Assembly: GCF_014323405.1 (NCBI RefSeq)
Contig: NZ_JACRWE010000003.1
Coordinates: forward strand, 506,535 to 570,534
Reading direction: 5' to 3'
Origin: Romboutsia faecis
Lineage (GTDB): Bacteria > Bacillota > Clostridia > Peptostreptococcales > Peptostreptococcaceae
Length of the DNA: 64,000 nucleotides
The notes below the pieces were generated by a model. The model was not told where the DNA came from. It did no database searches and saw only the letters and a program-made list of their open reading frames with translations. Below, one piece after another: positions 27,140 to 36,467 of the stretch. The position numbers and the translations under genes are program-made. Positions within the stretch are counted from its first letter, which is position 1. Every line of letters begins with the position of its first letter.

Positions 27140-27784
27140 TTACTTTATTAAAATTCCCATTAATTTTGTTAAATCTAAAGCCTGACCTGCTGAGAAAATC
27201 CCACCATATACGTCTTTTAGTCTTAATTCTATTCCATCTATATCACAATTTGTAAAGTCCACCTTATCTAAAGATGTTCCTGTAAACACTGATTTTACTA
27301 AGTTTGTTGAATCTAGTAAAAGCATTCCATTTTCCACTTCTTGAAAGACAGAAGAGTTAAAATCTGAATTAATAAAACTTACACCTTTAAATTTAGAAAA
27401 TGCAAAATTTGAATATCTTCCTGCACAATCTTCAAATAAAACACTTTTTAAAATACAATCATTAAAAATACTTCCTATTAGTTTACAATTTTTAAATTCA
27501 ACTCTATAAATGCCACTATCTGAAAAATCTATATTTGATAAATCACAGTTTTCAAAAATTACATCAACCATGTCAATTTTTCTAAAATCACAATTCTCAA
27601 AAACTACATTTCTAAATATACATCCATTAAGCTTAATACTTATATTATTGATTTCTTGTATTTTTGTATTCTCTACTAATGTGTCTTCTACTGTTTCATA
27701 ATCTAGTATCTTCTCTATTATATCTGTAGACTCTATTAATTTACTAGAAATCTTAGGTTTTTCTATCTTCATTTTTTTACTCAT
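27140..27784 (-). CDS. Pentapeptide-repeat protein
   Basis: This 214-aa protein is built from A(D/N)LXX-type pentapeptide repeats. From about residue 50 to 195 every fifth position is Phe, Ile or Val (FRNVVFENCDFRKIDMVDVIF, interrupted here and there), which builds a right-handed quadrilateral beta helix. There is an unusually regular ENC/DFS/CDL pattern with many cysteines and asparagines. The family includes DNA mimics that protect gyrase, but most members have no known role. Two ATG codons (27793 and 27784) are possible; the second is better spaced from GGATG. It is a single gene with its own terminator. Confidence 0.8.
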   Translation of the reverse strand: MSKKMKIEKPKISSKLIESTDIIEKILDYETVEDTLVENTKIQEINNISIKLNGCIFRNVVFENCDFRKIDMVDVIFENCDLSNIDFSDSGIYRVEFKNCKLIGSIFNDCILKSVLFEDCAGRYSNFAFSKFKGVSFINSDFNSSVFQEVENGMLLLDSTNLVKSVFTGTSLDKVDFTNCDIDGIELRLKDVYGGIFSAGQALDLTKLMGILIK

Positions 27785-27936
27785 TATTATCATCCATTTC
27801 TATAGTTTTTAATTAAAGATTATTTATATTTTATAAAAATAGTTCAAAACTACTTCATATAAAATACATTATATCATTAATACTTATATTTATTATACTA
27901 TAGAAATTTATTTTTATTGTACAGGGTTTCTCTCAA

Positions 27937-29166
27937 CTAAGTATTATAAGATAGCCTCTCTTCAGATGTATATTCTTTAGTTGATAAAAGCTTATCACTA
28001 GTTAACTTTATTCCTATAGCTCCTATTGGTGCTGTAATTAGAACACTTAATATAGCAATTGCCTGCATTATTTCACCACCTACAACCCCCATTTGTAAAG
28101 GTATTGCAGCTTTTGCAGATTGAACTGTTGCTTTTGGAAGATATGCAACAACACAAAATAATCGTTCTTTTGTATTTAAATTAGTACCTACTAAAGCTAA
28201 TAATACACCTATTGATCTAATAAATAAAGAGCATGTAAGTATTACTATACCAATAAATAAGTATTCGCCTACTAATACAGGATTAATTGCCATCCCTACA
28301 AAAGTAAATAAATATAACTTCCCTATCTTCCATATTGAGTTCATATTATCTAAAATCATCTTAGAACTATTTATAGTATAATTCCTTATTAAAAATCCAT
28401 AAACCATAACAGTTAGTAAAGAATTAAAAATTTCTAAATGTAAATACTTCTCAATAAATCTCATTCCTAAACATATAAGAAAAGCTATTGATACCTTTAT
28501 ATATTTATTTTCTGCATTTTCAATACATCTCTTAGTAATTTTAAATATTATAGCTCCAACGATTATACTAAGGATAATTGTAAATGGTATACTTATAATC
28601 TGACTTGTTATAGATATACTTTCACCATTATTACTTTGCATATAGATACCTAAAAAAGTTGTAAACATTGTTATTGCTATAGTATCATCTGCACTTGCAC
28701 CCACCAGTAACATTTGCGGTATAGCTTTATCCTGTCCAATCTTCCTATTGATTAAAGATACCATAGATGGAATAAGTACAGCTGGACTAACTGCAGCAAT
28801 TATAAAACCTAAAATAGCACCTTGTATAAATGTGAAATCTAAAAATATCATTGCCAAAAATGCTACTGTAAATCCTTCTAAAGTAGCAGGTATAATACTT
28901 AATAAAATTGCTGGCCTTCCTATATCTTTTATTTGAGAAACACTAATCCCAAGCCCTCCTATAAATAATACTGTTACTAAAGCTATATCCTTTAATGTTG
29001 AAGATATATCCAAAGTAACTTGAGGTACTAGATTAAAAAATGAAGGTCCTATTAACATTCCCATTATCATCATACCAATAAGCCCTGGTAATTTAATTTT
29101 CTCTGCTAAAGCTCCACTGTAGTTTGCTATAATACCAATAAGTAATAAACTAAATAATAAAACCAT
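27937..29166 (-). CDS. Cation:proton antiporter (monovalent cation/H+ exchanger) under fluoride riboswitch control
   Basis: This 409-aa membrane protein has about 12 helices and belongs to the Na+/H+ exchanger superfamily (NhaP/KefB type). It shows AVSPAVLIPS near residue 125 and the GASADDTIAI segment near residue 155, with the paired acidic residues used for proton exchange. The start at 29166 is set by GGAGG seven bases ahead. An apparent upstream extension runs through the riboswitch and is not coding. Fluoride riboswitches are known to control CrcB/Fluc channels, CLC-F and Na+/H+ antiporters. This gene should therefore be induced by fluoride and either exports it or restores pH after HF entry. 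Confidence 0.88.
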   Translation of the reverse strand: MVLLFSLLLIGIIANYSGALAEKIKLPGLIGMMIMGMLIGPSFFNLVPQVTLDISSTLKDIALVTVLFIGGLGISVSQIKDIGRPAILLSIIPATLEGFTVAFLAMIFLDFTFIQGAILGFIIAAVSPAVLIPSMVSLINRKIGQDKAIPQMLLVGASADDTIAITMFTTFLGIYMQSNNGESISITSQIISIPFTIILSIIVGAIIFKITKRCIENAENKYIKVSIAFLICLGMRFIEKYLHLEIFNSLLTVMVYGFLIRNYTINSSKMILDNMNSIWKIGKLYLFTFVGMAINPVLVGEYLFIGIVILTCSLFIRSIGVLLALVGTNLNTKERLFCVVAYLPKATVQSAKAAIPLQMGVVGGEIMQAIAILSVLITAPIGAIGIKLTSDKLLSTKEYTSEERLSYNT

Positions 29167-29195
29167 ATACACTCCTCCTAATTTACAAAAAAATA

Positions 29196-29226
29196 GACTC
29201 CTACCCTCATATAGAGAGTAGGAGTC
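29196..29226 (-). terminator. Expression-platform terminator of the fluoride riboswitch
   Basis: GACTCCTAC pairs with GTAGGAGTC, and the stem is followed by a T-rich run on the minus strand (29188-29195). The 5' arm is part of the aptamer, so ligand binding should prevent this hairpin. Confidence 0.85.
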
Positions 29227-29270
29227 ATTAGCTTTCGCATTTAATGGCGAACTCCATCGCCTATTAACTT
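29196..29270 (-). promoter_or_regulatory. Fluoride riboswitch (crcB motif)
   Basis: Read on the minus strand from 29264: AGGCGATGGAGTTCGCC, then ATTAAATGCGAAAGCTAATG, then ACTCCTAC. The GGCGATGGNGTTCGCC hairpin, the GC..GCTAAT stem and the pseudoknot-forming bases are the established fluoride-riboswitch core. An overlapping terminator (29196-29226) gives an ON switch in fluoride. It lies 22 bases or more ahead of the antiporter ribosome binding site. Confidence 0.92.
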
Positions 29271-29280
29271 TATAGTAAAA

Positions 29281-29309
29281 ATAATAACACATTTATTTAA
29301 CTTTGTAAA
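29281..29309 (-). promoter_or_regulatory. Promoter of the fluoride riboswitch-antiporter unit
   Basis: On the minus strand TTTACA (29304-29309) and TATTAT (29281-29286) are 17 bases apart. Transcription would begin about ten bases before the aptamer. Confidence 0.6.
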
Positions 29310-29310
29310 T

Positions 29311-30267
29311 TTAATCTACATATTTATTTATAAATGTTTCTATTGTTGACCAATAAAGTTCTGGATTAACAGTAGATGACTTAGCATGTCCTGCACCTTT
29401 AACAACTAATTTTTCCTTTTCTGATTTAGTGCTATCGTATAGTTCATCCATCATATAATACGGTACAAAATCATCTTCATCTCCGTGTATAAATAGTATA
29501 GGAGTTTTAGATTTTGATACTTGTTCTATCGCCGAAGCTTCTCCTAGCCAATACCCAGCACGAATTTTAGTTACTATACTAGATACATTCATAAAAGGAA
29601 ATGCATCTAAATTAAATAACTCTTTTAATTGGTAAGAAAATTCATCCCAAACTGAAGTATATCCACAGTCAGCTACTATTGATTTTACATTATATGGTAG
29701 CTCCTCTCCAGATGTCATCATAACAGTCGCCGCTCCCATAGAAACTCCGTGTAATACTATCTCTGCATCTGGATCTTCATTCTTTATAAAATCTATCCAT
29801 GATATTATATCTTTTCTATCGTCCCATCCCATTCCTATATAGTCTCCTTCACTCTTACCATGAGCTCTTAGGTCTGGAATTAATACATTATAACCCATAT
29901 TATAATATTCTTTTGCTACATTACTCATATTTATACCTTCACTAGTATATCCATGAACTGCAATGACCCATTTATTACTATTAGCCTTATTGTTTACTTT
30001 GTAAGCATGTAATTTTAATTTATCAAATGATGTAATATACTCATCTTTATAATTAGACTCTTCTAATAGCCACTTTTCAGCTGCTTTATTTATCTCTTCA
30101 CTTGTTTCATCTTCATCTTCTTCTTTAAATATCATGCTTTTTGAAGTATTCGGGTCAAGGGCTAAATTATAAAGATAATTTCCAATGTATCCAAAAATTC
30201 CAATTCCTAAAATAATAATTACAGCCACAATATATTTTAGCATTTTTTTAATCTTCTTCTTAGTCAT
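29311..30267 (-). CDS. Alpha/beta hydrolase, membrane-anchored
   Basis: This 318-aa serine hydrolase has one N-terminal helix (residues 9-31) that should anchor or export it. The catalytic triad is visible: nucleophile in HGVSMGAA near residue 173, Asp in FIHGDEDDFVP near residue 262 and His in GAGHAKSS near residue 292. The oxyanion region VHGYTSEG is near residue 106. It resembles the bacterial BEM46/YqkD-type peptidase-like hydrolases, whose natural substrate is unknown. AAGGA lies upstream, with long spacing. The neighbours are unrelated. Confidence 0.85.
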   Translation of the reverse strand: MTKKKIKKMLKYIVAVIIILGIGIFGYIGNYLYNLALDPNTSKSMIFKEEDEDETSEEINKAAEKWLLEESNYKDEYITSFDKLKLHAYKVNNKANSNKWVIAVHGYTSEGINMSNVAKEYYNMGYNVLIPDLRAHGKSEGDYIGMGWDDRKDIISWIDFIKNEDPDAEIVLHGVSMGAATVMMTSGEELPYNVKSIVADCGYTSVWDEFSYQLKELFNLDAFPFMNVSSIVTKIRAGYWLGEASAIEQVSKSKTPILFIHGDEDDFVPYYMMDELYDSTKSEKEKLVVKGAGHAKSSTVNPELYWSTIETFINKYVD

Positions 30268-30508
30268 AAAATTTTATATTTCCTTTCAAACATTCCCCAT
30301 ACTCCTCATAAAAAATTATTAATATCTAACAAGTATATTTCCATAACCATATGTAGATATTTTTTCTAAACCATTCACTTTATATCTTAATATTTTAACT
30401 ACGAAACCTTTGAATGTCAAAGCTTTTTTTTTGATTTTAATTAAAAAAATTCAAATAAAGAACTTATATTAATACTATATATACTGCAATAAATATCTTC
30501 ATAAAAAA
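30268..30508. other. Gene-free stretch between the hydrolase and folA
   Basis: AT-rich leader of the hydrolase. I see no open frame with a ribosome binding site, no riboswitch motif and no repeat. The folA terminator lies at its right edge. Confidence 0.5.
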
Positions 30509-30548
30509 AGCTTGCCTAAAATAGGAAACTCCTATATTTCAGCAAGCT
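30509..30548 (-). terminator. Terminator of the thyA-folA operon
   Basis: AGCTTGC (30509-30515) pairs with 30542-30548, with an inner ATAGG/CCTAT stem. The minus-strand exit is a run of seven T. Confidence 0.85.
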
Positions 30549-30575
30549 ATAATTTCTAAGTATAAAATATAACCT

Positions 30576-31064
30576 TTATTTAGAAAGAATCATATAATTA
30601 GCTTTTAAACCCTCTTGCTCAAAAGTAGTAACATATCTTTCTTTTGGCAACAATTCTTTAAGTTTTTCTATTGATATAAATGTGTCAGCATCTTTTACTA
30701 TATCCTCTACAAAAGTTACATGGGCTTCATCAACTAATTTACTTTCCATAACTTGATTGTAAATTGAAGCTCCTCCCATAATATATATATCTTTTTCTGT
30801 TTCTTTTAAATAGTTTTCTAATTTATCAAGACTATTTAATACTTTTGCTCCATTTAATTCTTTTTTACTAGTTGTTAGCACTATATTTTCTCTATTTGGA
30901 AGAGGCTTAATAGGTAATGATTCCCATGTATTTCTTCCCATAACTACCACATTTCCTGATGTTAAATTTTTAAAATTTTTCAAATCATCTTTTATGTGAT
31001 ATAAAAGTTCATTATCTCTTCCTATTGCACCTTTTTTATCTACTGCAACTATAATCTTTATCAT
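30576..31064 (-). CDS. folA: Dihydrofolate reductase
   Basis: This 162-aa NADPH-dependent enzyme regenerates tetrahydrofolate after thymidylate synthesis. It shows the N-terminal strand IIVAVDKKGAIGRDNELLYHIKDDL with the catalytic Asp in helix B (KDDLKNF), VVMGRNTWESLP near residue 41, and the NADPH-binding IYIMGGASIYNQV near residue 95. The length is normal. It is encoded 36 bases after thyA, the common thyA-folA pair, and should be trimethoprim-sensitive unless residues differ in ways not visible here. Confidence 0.95.
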   Translation of the reverse strand: MIKIIVAVDKKGAIGRDNELLYHIKDDLKNFKNLTSGNVVVMGRNTWESLPIKPLPNRENIVLTTSKKELNGAKVLNSLDKLENYLKETEKDIYIMGGASIYNQVMESKLVDEAHVTFVEDIVKDADTFISIEKLKELLPKERYVTTFEQEGLKANYMILSK

Positions 31065-31100
31065 GTCGACCTCTCTTGATGATTTATTTTATAATTAATA

Positions 31101-31931
31101 TTATATAGCTAATTCAAACTTTAACTGTGGTTTTACACTCTCATATCCAACTAATTCGAAGTCATCTATTGTAAATGAATAGAAGTCCGTTTTCTCTGGA
31201 TTTAATATAAGTTTTGGTTCACAGTCAATAGATTCTCTTTCTATCATTAATTTTGCATTATCTTCATGTCTATCATATAAATGAAGATTTATTATATAAT
31301 GAGTAAACTTACCTGGCTTTAATCCACAATGTCTTGCTACCATCATTAGCAATGCAACATATTGCATACCATTAATGTGACCAGCTACTATGAAGTCTGA
31401 ACTTCTTTGAGTTAACGACATATCTAAGTAGTCACCTCTAACAGTCCATATTGTTTCATATGCACAAGGCTTTAATCCATCAGTTTCTTTAAAATCTTCT
31501 TCTTGCCATAAATTCATTATGTGCCTTCTACCATAAGGGTTCTTTTTTATTTCATCTAAAAGATTGTTCATTAAGTTATGTTTTTTTACTGTTGCTCCAT
31601 ATCTTTGTCCAATTGTTCCTGGTCTATCTTTACTTTCCCATTCATCCCACCAGTGTATGTTATATTTATTTTTTAATATATCTAAACTACTAGTTTGGTC
31701 TTGGTATATCCAAAGTATTTCTTTAATAGCGTTTTTTATAGCAATAGGTCTAAGAGTTATTATAGGTAATTCACCTTTACTAATATCATAAGTATGTACT
31801 TGATGTGTTATAAATGTACTATGAGCAGGTGCATTATCTGATGGATAATATGGTCTAGGACCTTCATCTTTAGTACCTTCTTCAAGTATTTTTATCATTG
31901 TTTCTTTAAATATTTTATCTGCTTTGTTCAT
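31101..31931 (-). CDS. thyA: Thymidylate synthase (ThyA)
   Basis: This enzyme converts dUMP to dTMP with methylene-tetrahydrofolate. The catalytic cysteine lies in LKPCAYETIW near residue 151, where many ThyA enzymes have PPCH. Other conserved blocks are RSSDFIVAGHINGMQYVAL and HYIINLHLYDRHEDN. At 276 aa it is the ThyA fold, not flavin-dependent ThyX. It is the first gene of the thyA-folA operon. Met1 is preceded by GGGAGG about six bases ahead. The PCAY variation is noted but keeps the nucleophile. Confidence 0.93.
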   Translation of the reverse strand: MNKADKIFKETMIKILEEGTKDEGPRPYYPSDNAPAHSTFITHQVHTYDISKGELPIITLRPIAIKNAIKEILWIYQDQTSSLDILKNKYNIHWWDEWESKDRPGTIGQRYGATVKKHNLMNNLLDEIKKNPYGRRHIMNLWQEEDFKETDGLKPCAYETIWTVRGDYLDMSLTQRSSDFIVAGHINGMQYVALLMMVARHCGLKPGKFTHYIINLHLYDRHEDNAKLMIERESIDCEPKLILNPEKTDFYSFTIDDFELVGYESVKPQLKFELAI

Positions 31932-32090
31932 AGAACAGCGCCTCCCATCCAGTATAATATTAATTATTATATATTATTTTACTGTATTTTCTTACAATAT
32001 ATTTCATTATTCTATTATATAATAAATTCATTTTTTTATCATATGTTTTATTATATAAATATATAATTTTTAGTTTTTGTTATAGTTATT

Positions 32091-32140
32091 AGTCTCAATA
32101 AAAAAATCAAGTATATAACTTGATCTTTTTTATTGAGACT
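32091..32140. terminator. 50-base near-perfect inverted repeat terminator
   Basis: AGTCTCAATAAAAAA..TCAAGT (32091-32112) pairs with 32118-32140 with one bulge. It lies after the HAD phosphatase gene, and T runs exist on both strands. Confidence 0.85.
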
Positions 32141-32178
32141 GACTTAACTTTATAAAATAAATAATATTAGCTTTTCAT

Positions 32179-32850
32179 TTAACCTAAAGAGCAAGCTTTA
32201 GTTTCTAAATATTTCTTAACTTCTAATAAATTATTACATATAAGTGATGCTTGCTTTTTCATTTTCTCATCAGGCATTTTCATATCAGGAACATTAATAA
32301 CCTTCATTCCACCTTTATACCCTGCTTCCACTCCAGCTGGTGAGTCTTCGATAACTATACATTCTTTAGGTTGTAAACCTAACCTTTCAGCTGCTTTTAT
32401 AAATATCTCTGGATCTGGTTTAGAGTGATCTATTTCATCTCCACATACAATCCCATCAAACTTTCCTTTAATTCCCACACTTTCCAACCTTTGAATAGCT
32501 CTTTCTCTATGAGTAGAAGTAGCTACAGCTATTTTATAGTTACATTCTCTTAGAAATTCTAATAATTCAAATACCCCTATCTTAAGTGGTGTTCCCTCTT
32601 CTAATAAATAGTTAATCATACTTTCAGATTTATAATTACAAATTTCCTCTAACGGAAAATCTGTTCCAAATGTTTCCCTAAGTATGTTTCTAATACTTTG
32701 GTCATTTCTTCCGATTATAGATAAATGAATATCCATAGAATACTTATATCCATATTTTTCAAATGACTTAACCCAGAATTCAAATGATATTCTTTCAGTA
32801 TCAACTAAAACTCCATCCATATCAAATATTACTCCCTGTATTTTTCCCAT
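32179..32850 (-). CDS. HAD-superfamily hydrolase, beta-phosphoglucomutase-like
   Basis: This 223-aa phosphatase or phosphomutase of the HAD subfamily IA shows motif I FDMDGVLVDTE near residue 9, motif II VATSTHRERA near residue 110, and motif III with motif IV ending in IVIEDSPAGVEAGYKGGM near residue 165. The helical cap lies in residues 18-85. The substrate could be a sugar phosphate; no sugar-transport gene is adjacent. It follows the SNF2 helicase gene by 46 bases and probably shares its transcript. Confidence 0.9.
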   Translation of the reverse strand: MGKIQGVIFDMDGVLVDTERISFEFWVKSFEKYGYKYSMDIHLSIIGRNDQSIRNILRETFGTDFPLEEICNYKSESMINYLLEEGTPLKIGVFELLEFLRECNYKIAVATSTHRERAIQRLESVGIKGKFDGIVCGDEIDHSKPDPEIFIKAAERLGLQPKECIVIEDSPAGVEAGYKGGMKVINVPDMKMPDEKMKKQASLICNNLLEVKKYLETKACSLG

Positions 32851-32896
32851 ACTTCCCTACATTATAAATATTCATCTATTTAAGATATTATCAGAG

Positions 32897-34993
32897 TTAT
32901 ATAAATAAATCTATCAAATTATCCTCTGTTAAACTTTTAAGAACACTACTATCCTCTAAATTTTTATCTATTATACTATCTATTAAATCTTTTTTACTTT
33001 CTTGCATACCGATAACTTTTTCTTCTACTGTATCTTTAGCTATAAGCTTTAGCACATCTACTACATTTTTTTGCCCAATCCTATGAGCTCTATCGCTTGC
33101 TTGATTTTCCATAGATGGATTCCACCATGGATCAAAATGTATTACCATAGATGCACTCGTTAAATTAAGTCCAGTTCCTCCCGCTTTTAATGAGATTAAG
33201 AATATCTTTGTGTCTTCTGATTCATTAAATTCATTAACTAAACTTAATCTATTTTTTGCATCTGTTTTTCCATCTAAATAACTATATGGTATATTATTTT
33301 CTTTCAATCTATCTCCAATTAAACCTAATACCTTTGTAAATTGTGGAAATATAAGTATTTTTCTTTCCTTATTATCGTTGATAATATCTAATAAAATATC
33401 TATCTTGGAGTTCTTTCCAAAATAATTTTTAACCATAATATCTGGTGCTAAGGCTAGCTGTCTTAATTTTGTTAAGTAAGAAAAAATAGTTATTTTATCT
33501 TGGTTAGCTTCCTTTAGTTTATTCCTTATTAATTTAACAAAACCTAAATATGCTCTTTTATGTTCCTTTTCTAACTCAATATAATATTTATGTTCTATTT
33601 TATCAGGCAATTCTCTTATAACTTCTTTTTTAGTTCTTCTTAAAATAAATGGCTTTATCATTTTTTTAAGTTCTTCAATATTTTTATCGTTGTTAACAAA
33701 TATATTTTTAAATCTTTCTTTATTGTATAAATATCCAGGCATAATAAAATCAAATATAGACCAAAGTTCTAATAAATTATTTTCTATAGGAGTACCTGTT
33801 AGTGCAAACTTAGTTTTTGCATTGATATCCTTAATCACTTTAGCAATTGTAGAATCTGGATTTTTTATATTCTGAGCTTCATCTATAATACAGTAATCAA
33901 ATCTAATATTTTCATATTTCTCTAAATCATTTCTATAAGTCGAGTAAGTAGTTAAAATCACATCATAATCACTATAGTTCTTTAATATATTTTCCCTTTC
34001 AATTTTATTACCATGACATAATGCAACCTTTAAGCTTGGGGCAAATTTATTAAACTCACTCTTCCAGTTATGAATTAATGCTGTAGGAGCAATAACTATA
34101 CTTTTCTTGTTTTCTTCTGACAATAGAAACGCTATAGATTGTAATATTTTACCTAATCCCATTTCATCTGCTAATATACCACCAAACTCATAATCTGCTA
34201 ATGATTTGAAATAATTAAAACCTTCTATTTGATAATCTCTCAATTTTGCATTTAAATTTTCTGGGATTTCATAAGTTGCCTTTGATACTTTTTTATATTT
34301 TTTAGTAATATTACTAACATATTTTCTACCATCTATAAAATCTAAATTTTCTTTTTCTATAAAACTTTCAAGGTATAAAGATTTATTATTAGGTATTTTC
34401 ATATTATCAAAATCAATATATACCCCTAAACTATCAATTAATTTAAATGCAGTTATTAAATCTTCATTTTTTAAATCTAAATATCCACCTGAAGATAATC
34501 TATGAAGTTTTTTCTTTTCTTTATAAGAATTAAATATTCTTCTATACTCATTCTTATCTATACCTTCTATATCTAACTCCAATCCTAAATATCCACCTCT
34601 AGATTGAGATATATTTAAAGTTAAACTAGGATCAATTATATTTTCATAATATTCATTCTCAATAGACTCTTCTTTATCTAAATCATCTATGCCCTTAAGT
34701 ACAGTTGCAACTATATGAGAACATATTTTCGGTTGATTATCCTTAGCTATAAAATCCTTACAATCACAGCTACAATTTAATATATCTCTACTTTCACTAT
34801 TTATCATTATTAAGCTTGTATAATTTTGCCTCGTATACTCATCAATAACAGTTCCATAAAAAGTAAATACATTATTTTCTTCTTTTGCATAGCTATCTTT
34901 AACTAAATTTCTTTTATATGCTGTGAATCCACTATTATATCTAACTCTATCCGTATAAAACTCTAACATACTTTTTATTTTATCAATCTTCAT
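32897..34993 (-). CDS. SWIM zinc-finger SNF2/RapA-type helicase with altered Walker A
   Basis: This 698-aa SNF2-family DNA translocase carries an N-terminal SWIM zinc finger (CSCDCKDF..ICSH, residues 74-93). Lobe 1 reads DEMGLGKILQ near residue 277 and Walker B DEAQNIKN near residue 377. Lobe 2 includes DPWWNPSMENQASDRAHRIGQ split near residue 630. Such proteins remodel protein-DNA or RNA polymerase complexes. Residue 283, the Ser/Thr after the Walker A lysine, is Ile here (codon at 34145-34147), which is unusual because that hydroxyl helps bind Mg-ATP. The start at 34993 follows AGGTGA at five bases. Confidence 0.85.
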   Translation of the reverse strand: MKIDKIKSMLEFYTDRVRYNSGFTAYKRNLVKDSYAKEENNVFTFYGTVIDEYTRQNYTSLIMINSESRDILNCSCDCKDFIAKDNQPKICSHIVATVLKGIDDLDKEESIENEYYENIIDPSLTLNISQSRGGYLGLELDIEGIDKNEYRRIFNSYKEKKKLHRLSSGGYLDLKNEDLITAFKLIDSLGVYIDFDNMKIPNNKSLYLESFIEKENLDFIDGRKYVSNITKKYKKVSKATYEIPENLNAKLRDYQIEGFNYFKSLADYEFGGILADEMGLGKILQSIAFLLSEENKKSIVIAPTALIHNWKSEFNKFAPSLKVALCHGNKIERENILKNYSDYDVILTTYSTYRNDLEKYENIRFDYCIIDEAQNIKNPDSTIAKVIKDINAKTKFALTGTPIENNLLELWSIFDFIMPGYLYNKERFKNIFVNNDKNIEELKKMIKPFILRRTKKEVIRELPDKIEHKYYIELEKEHKRAYLGFVKLIRNKLKEANQDKITIFSYLTKLRQLALAPDIMVKNYFGKNSKIDILLDIINDNKERKILIFPQFTKVLGLIGDRLKENNIPYSYLDGKTDAKNRLSLVNEFNESEDTKIFLISLKAGGTGLNLTSASMVIHFDPWWNPSMENQASDRAHRIGQKNVVDVLKLIAKDTVEEKVIGMQESKKDLIDSIIDKNLEDSSVLKSLTEDNLIDLFI

Positions 34994-35164
34994 ATTTATC
35001 ACCTATCTTTCATTCTTATAATTATACAAAAACAAATTATTATTTACTATATAAGATTTTGAAAAGAATAAAATTTTATAGACAATTAAAAATTTTAATG
35101 TTAATATGTATTAGCATATTTATATGTGGGAGGGCGAGGGATACAAAATAAAAAGGAAAGAGGA

Positions 35165-36460
35165 ATGAATCAACAAACAGTAACACTTCAAACAAACAAT
35201 TTTAAAACGGAGGTATTAGCAGGTATAACCACATTTATATCAAGTGCTTATATTATAATGACTAATGCACTCATACTATCAGATGCTGGTATCAGCCCAG
35301 ATGCAGCTATGATAGCCACAATTTTTACTTGCGCAATATCAACATTTTTAATGGGATTTGTTGCAAACTCACCATTTATAATAGTACCTGGAATGGGTAT
35401 TAATTCACTATTTACTTATACAATTGTAAACTCAATGGGACTTAGCTGGCAATCTGCATTAGGTGCAGTATTTGTTAGTGGTATAATATTTACCATTATT
35501 GCAAGTACAAAAATAACTCCTATACTTATGAAGTCAATTCCAAATAATTTAAAACATGCTATAACTGTAGGAGTAGGATTTTTAATTTTATTTATTGGAC
35601 TTCAAAAAAGTGGTCTCGTTGTAAGCAATGAAAATACCTTAGTAGGTTTAGGTAACTTAGCTAATAAGGAAACTATTTTAACATTAATAACTTTACTTAT
35701 TATTTTAGTTTTAGACTTGAGAAAAGTTAATGGCGGAATACTTATTAGTATTCTTATTGGAACATTATTATCTATGGCCATGAAAATAACTTCTATTAGT
35801 GATTTAGATTTTACAGCTTTCAATATAGGTGATTTTAAAAATGTTTTCTTAAGTTTATCTTTTGAAAATATATTTACAATACCATTCTTTATGGCAGTAT
35901 TATCTATAACTGTAGTAATAGTATTTGAAAATATGGGCATTTTATATGGAATGTTAGGCGCATTAAATAAAGAAAATGACTTCCAAAGAAACTTTACTTT
36001 AGCTGGTGTTTCTAACATGATAGCAGGTTTATTTGGTACTAGTCCAACTATAATTGCCGCTGAAAACTTCTCTGGTATAAGTGCTGGAGGAAAAGGAAGA
36101 ATAGCAGCTTTAACTTCTGGAATATTATTTTTAATGTCATTATTTTTAATACCAGTACTAAAACTTATACCGAATAGTGTTATAAGTGCTGTTCTTATAT
36201 TTATAGGCATATTAATGATTCAAACTTTCTTTGATTTAGAAAAAGGAGATATAATAGATACTATATCTATAGCTATTATAATTACTGTAATACCACTTAC
36301 TTATAATATAGTAAATGGTATAGCTGCAGGATTTATAATTTATACTATTTTAAAGATAGCTTCTAATCAAGGTAAGAAAGTTTCACCTGCAATGTATGTT
36401 TTAACATTCTTATTTATGTTAAACTTTATATTAAGTACATCGATGGGATTATCTCATTAA
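35165..36460 (+). CDS. NCS2 family adenine/guanine/hypoxanthine permease (PbuG/AzgA type)
   Basis: This 431-aa membrane permease has about 13 helices. Family motifs: EVLAGITTFISSAYIIMTNALIL near residue 16 in pieces, the VPGMGINSLFTYTIV stretch near residue 82 and the ALFGTSPTIIAAENFSGISAGGKGR area near residue 300 (GTSPTIIAAE is the PbuG form). It imports adenine, guanine or hypoxanthine. The start at 35165 was chosen over a frame-extending GTG that lies in a G-rich leader. No purine riboswitch is seen ahead of it, unlike many pbuG genes. It converges with the MOSC gene. Confidence 0.88.
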   Translation: MNQQTVTLQTNNFKTEVLAGITTFISSAYIIMTNALILSDAGISPDAAMIATIFTCAISTFLMGFVANSPFIIVPGMGINSLFTYTIVNSMGLSWQSALGAVFVSGIIFTIIASTKITPILMKSIPNNLKHAITVGVGFLILFIGLQKSGLVVSNENTLVGLGNLANKETILTLITLLIILVLDLRKVNGGILISILIGTLLSMAMKITSISDLDFTAFNIGDFKNVFLSLSFENIFTIPFFMAVLSITVVIVFENMGILYGMLGALNKENDFQRNFTLAGVSNMIAGLFGTSPTIIAAENFSGISAGGKGRIAALTSGILFLMSLFLIPVLKLIPNSVISAVLIFIGILMIQTFFDLEKGDIIDTISIAIIITVIPLTYNIVNGIAAGFIIYTILKIASNQGKKVSPAMYVLTFLFMLNFILSTSMGLSH

Positions 36461-36467
36461 TATAGAT

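Noticed and set aside
29167..29292. N-terminal extension of the antiporter gene
   Set aside because: The frame is open by chance through the fluoride riboswitch and promoter. GGAGG fixes the start at 29166.
35126..35164. GTG-initiated extension of the PbuG-type permease with a G-rich leader, possible G-quadruplex
   Set aside because: Only three runs of GGG are present, so a classical four-run quadruplex is not supported. The ATG at 35165 has a better ribosome site.
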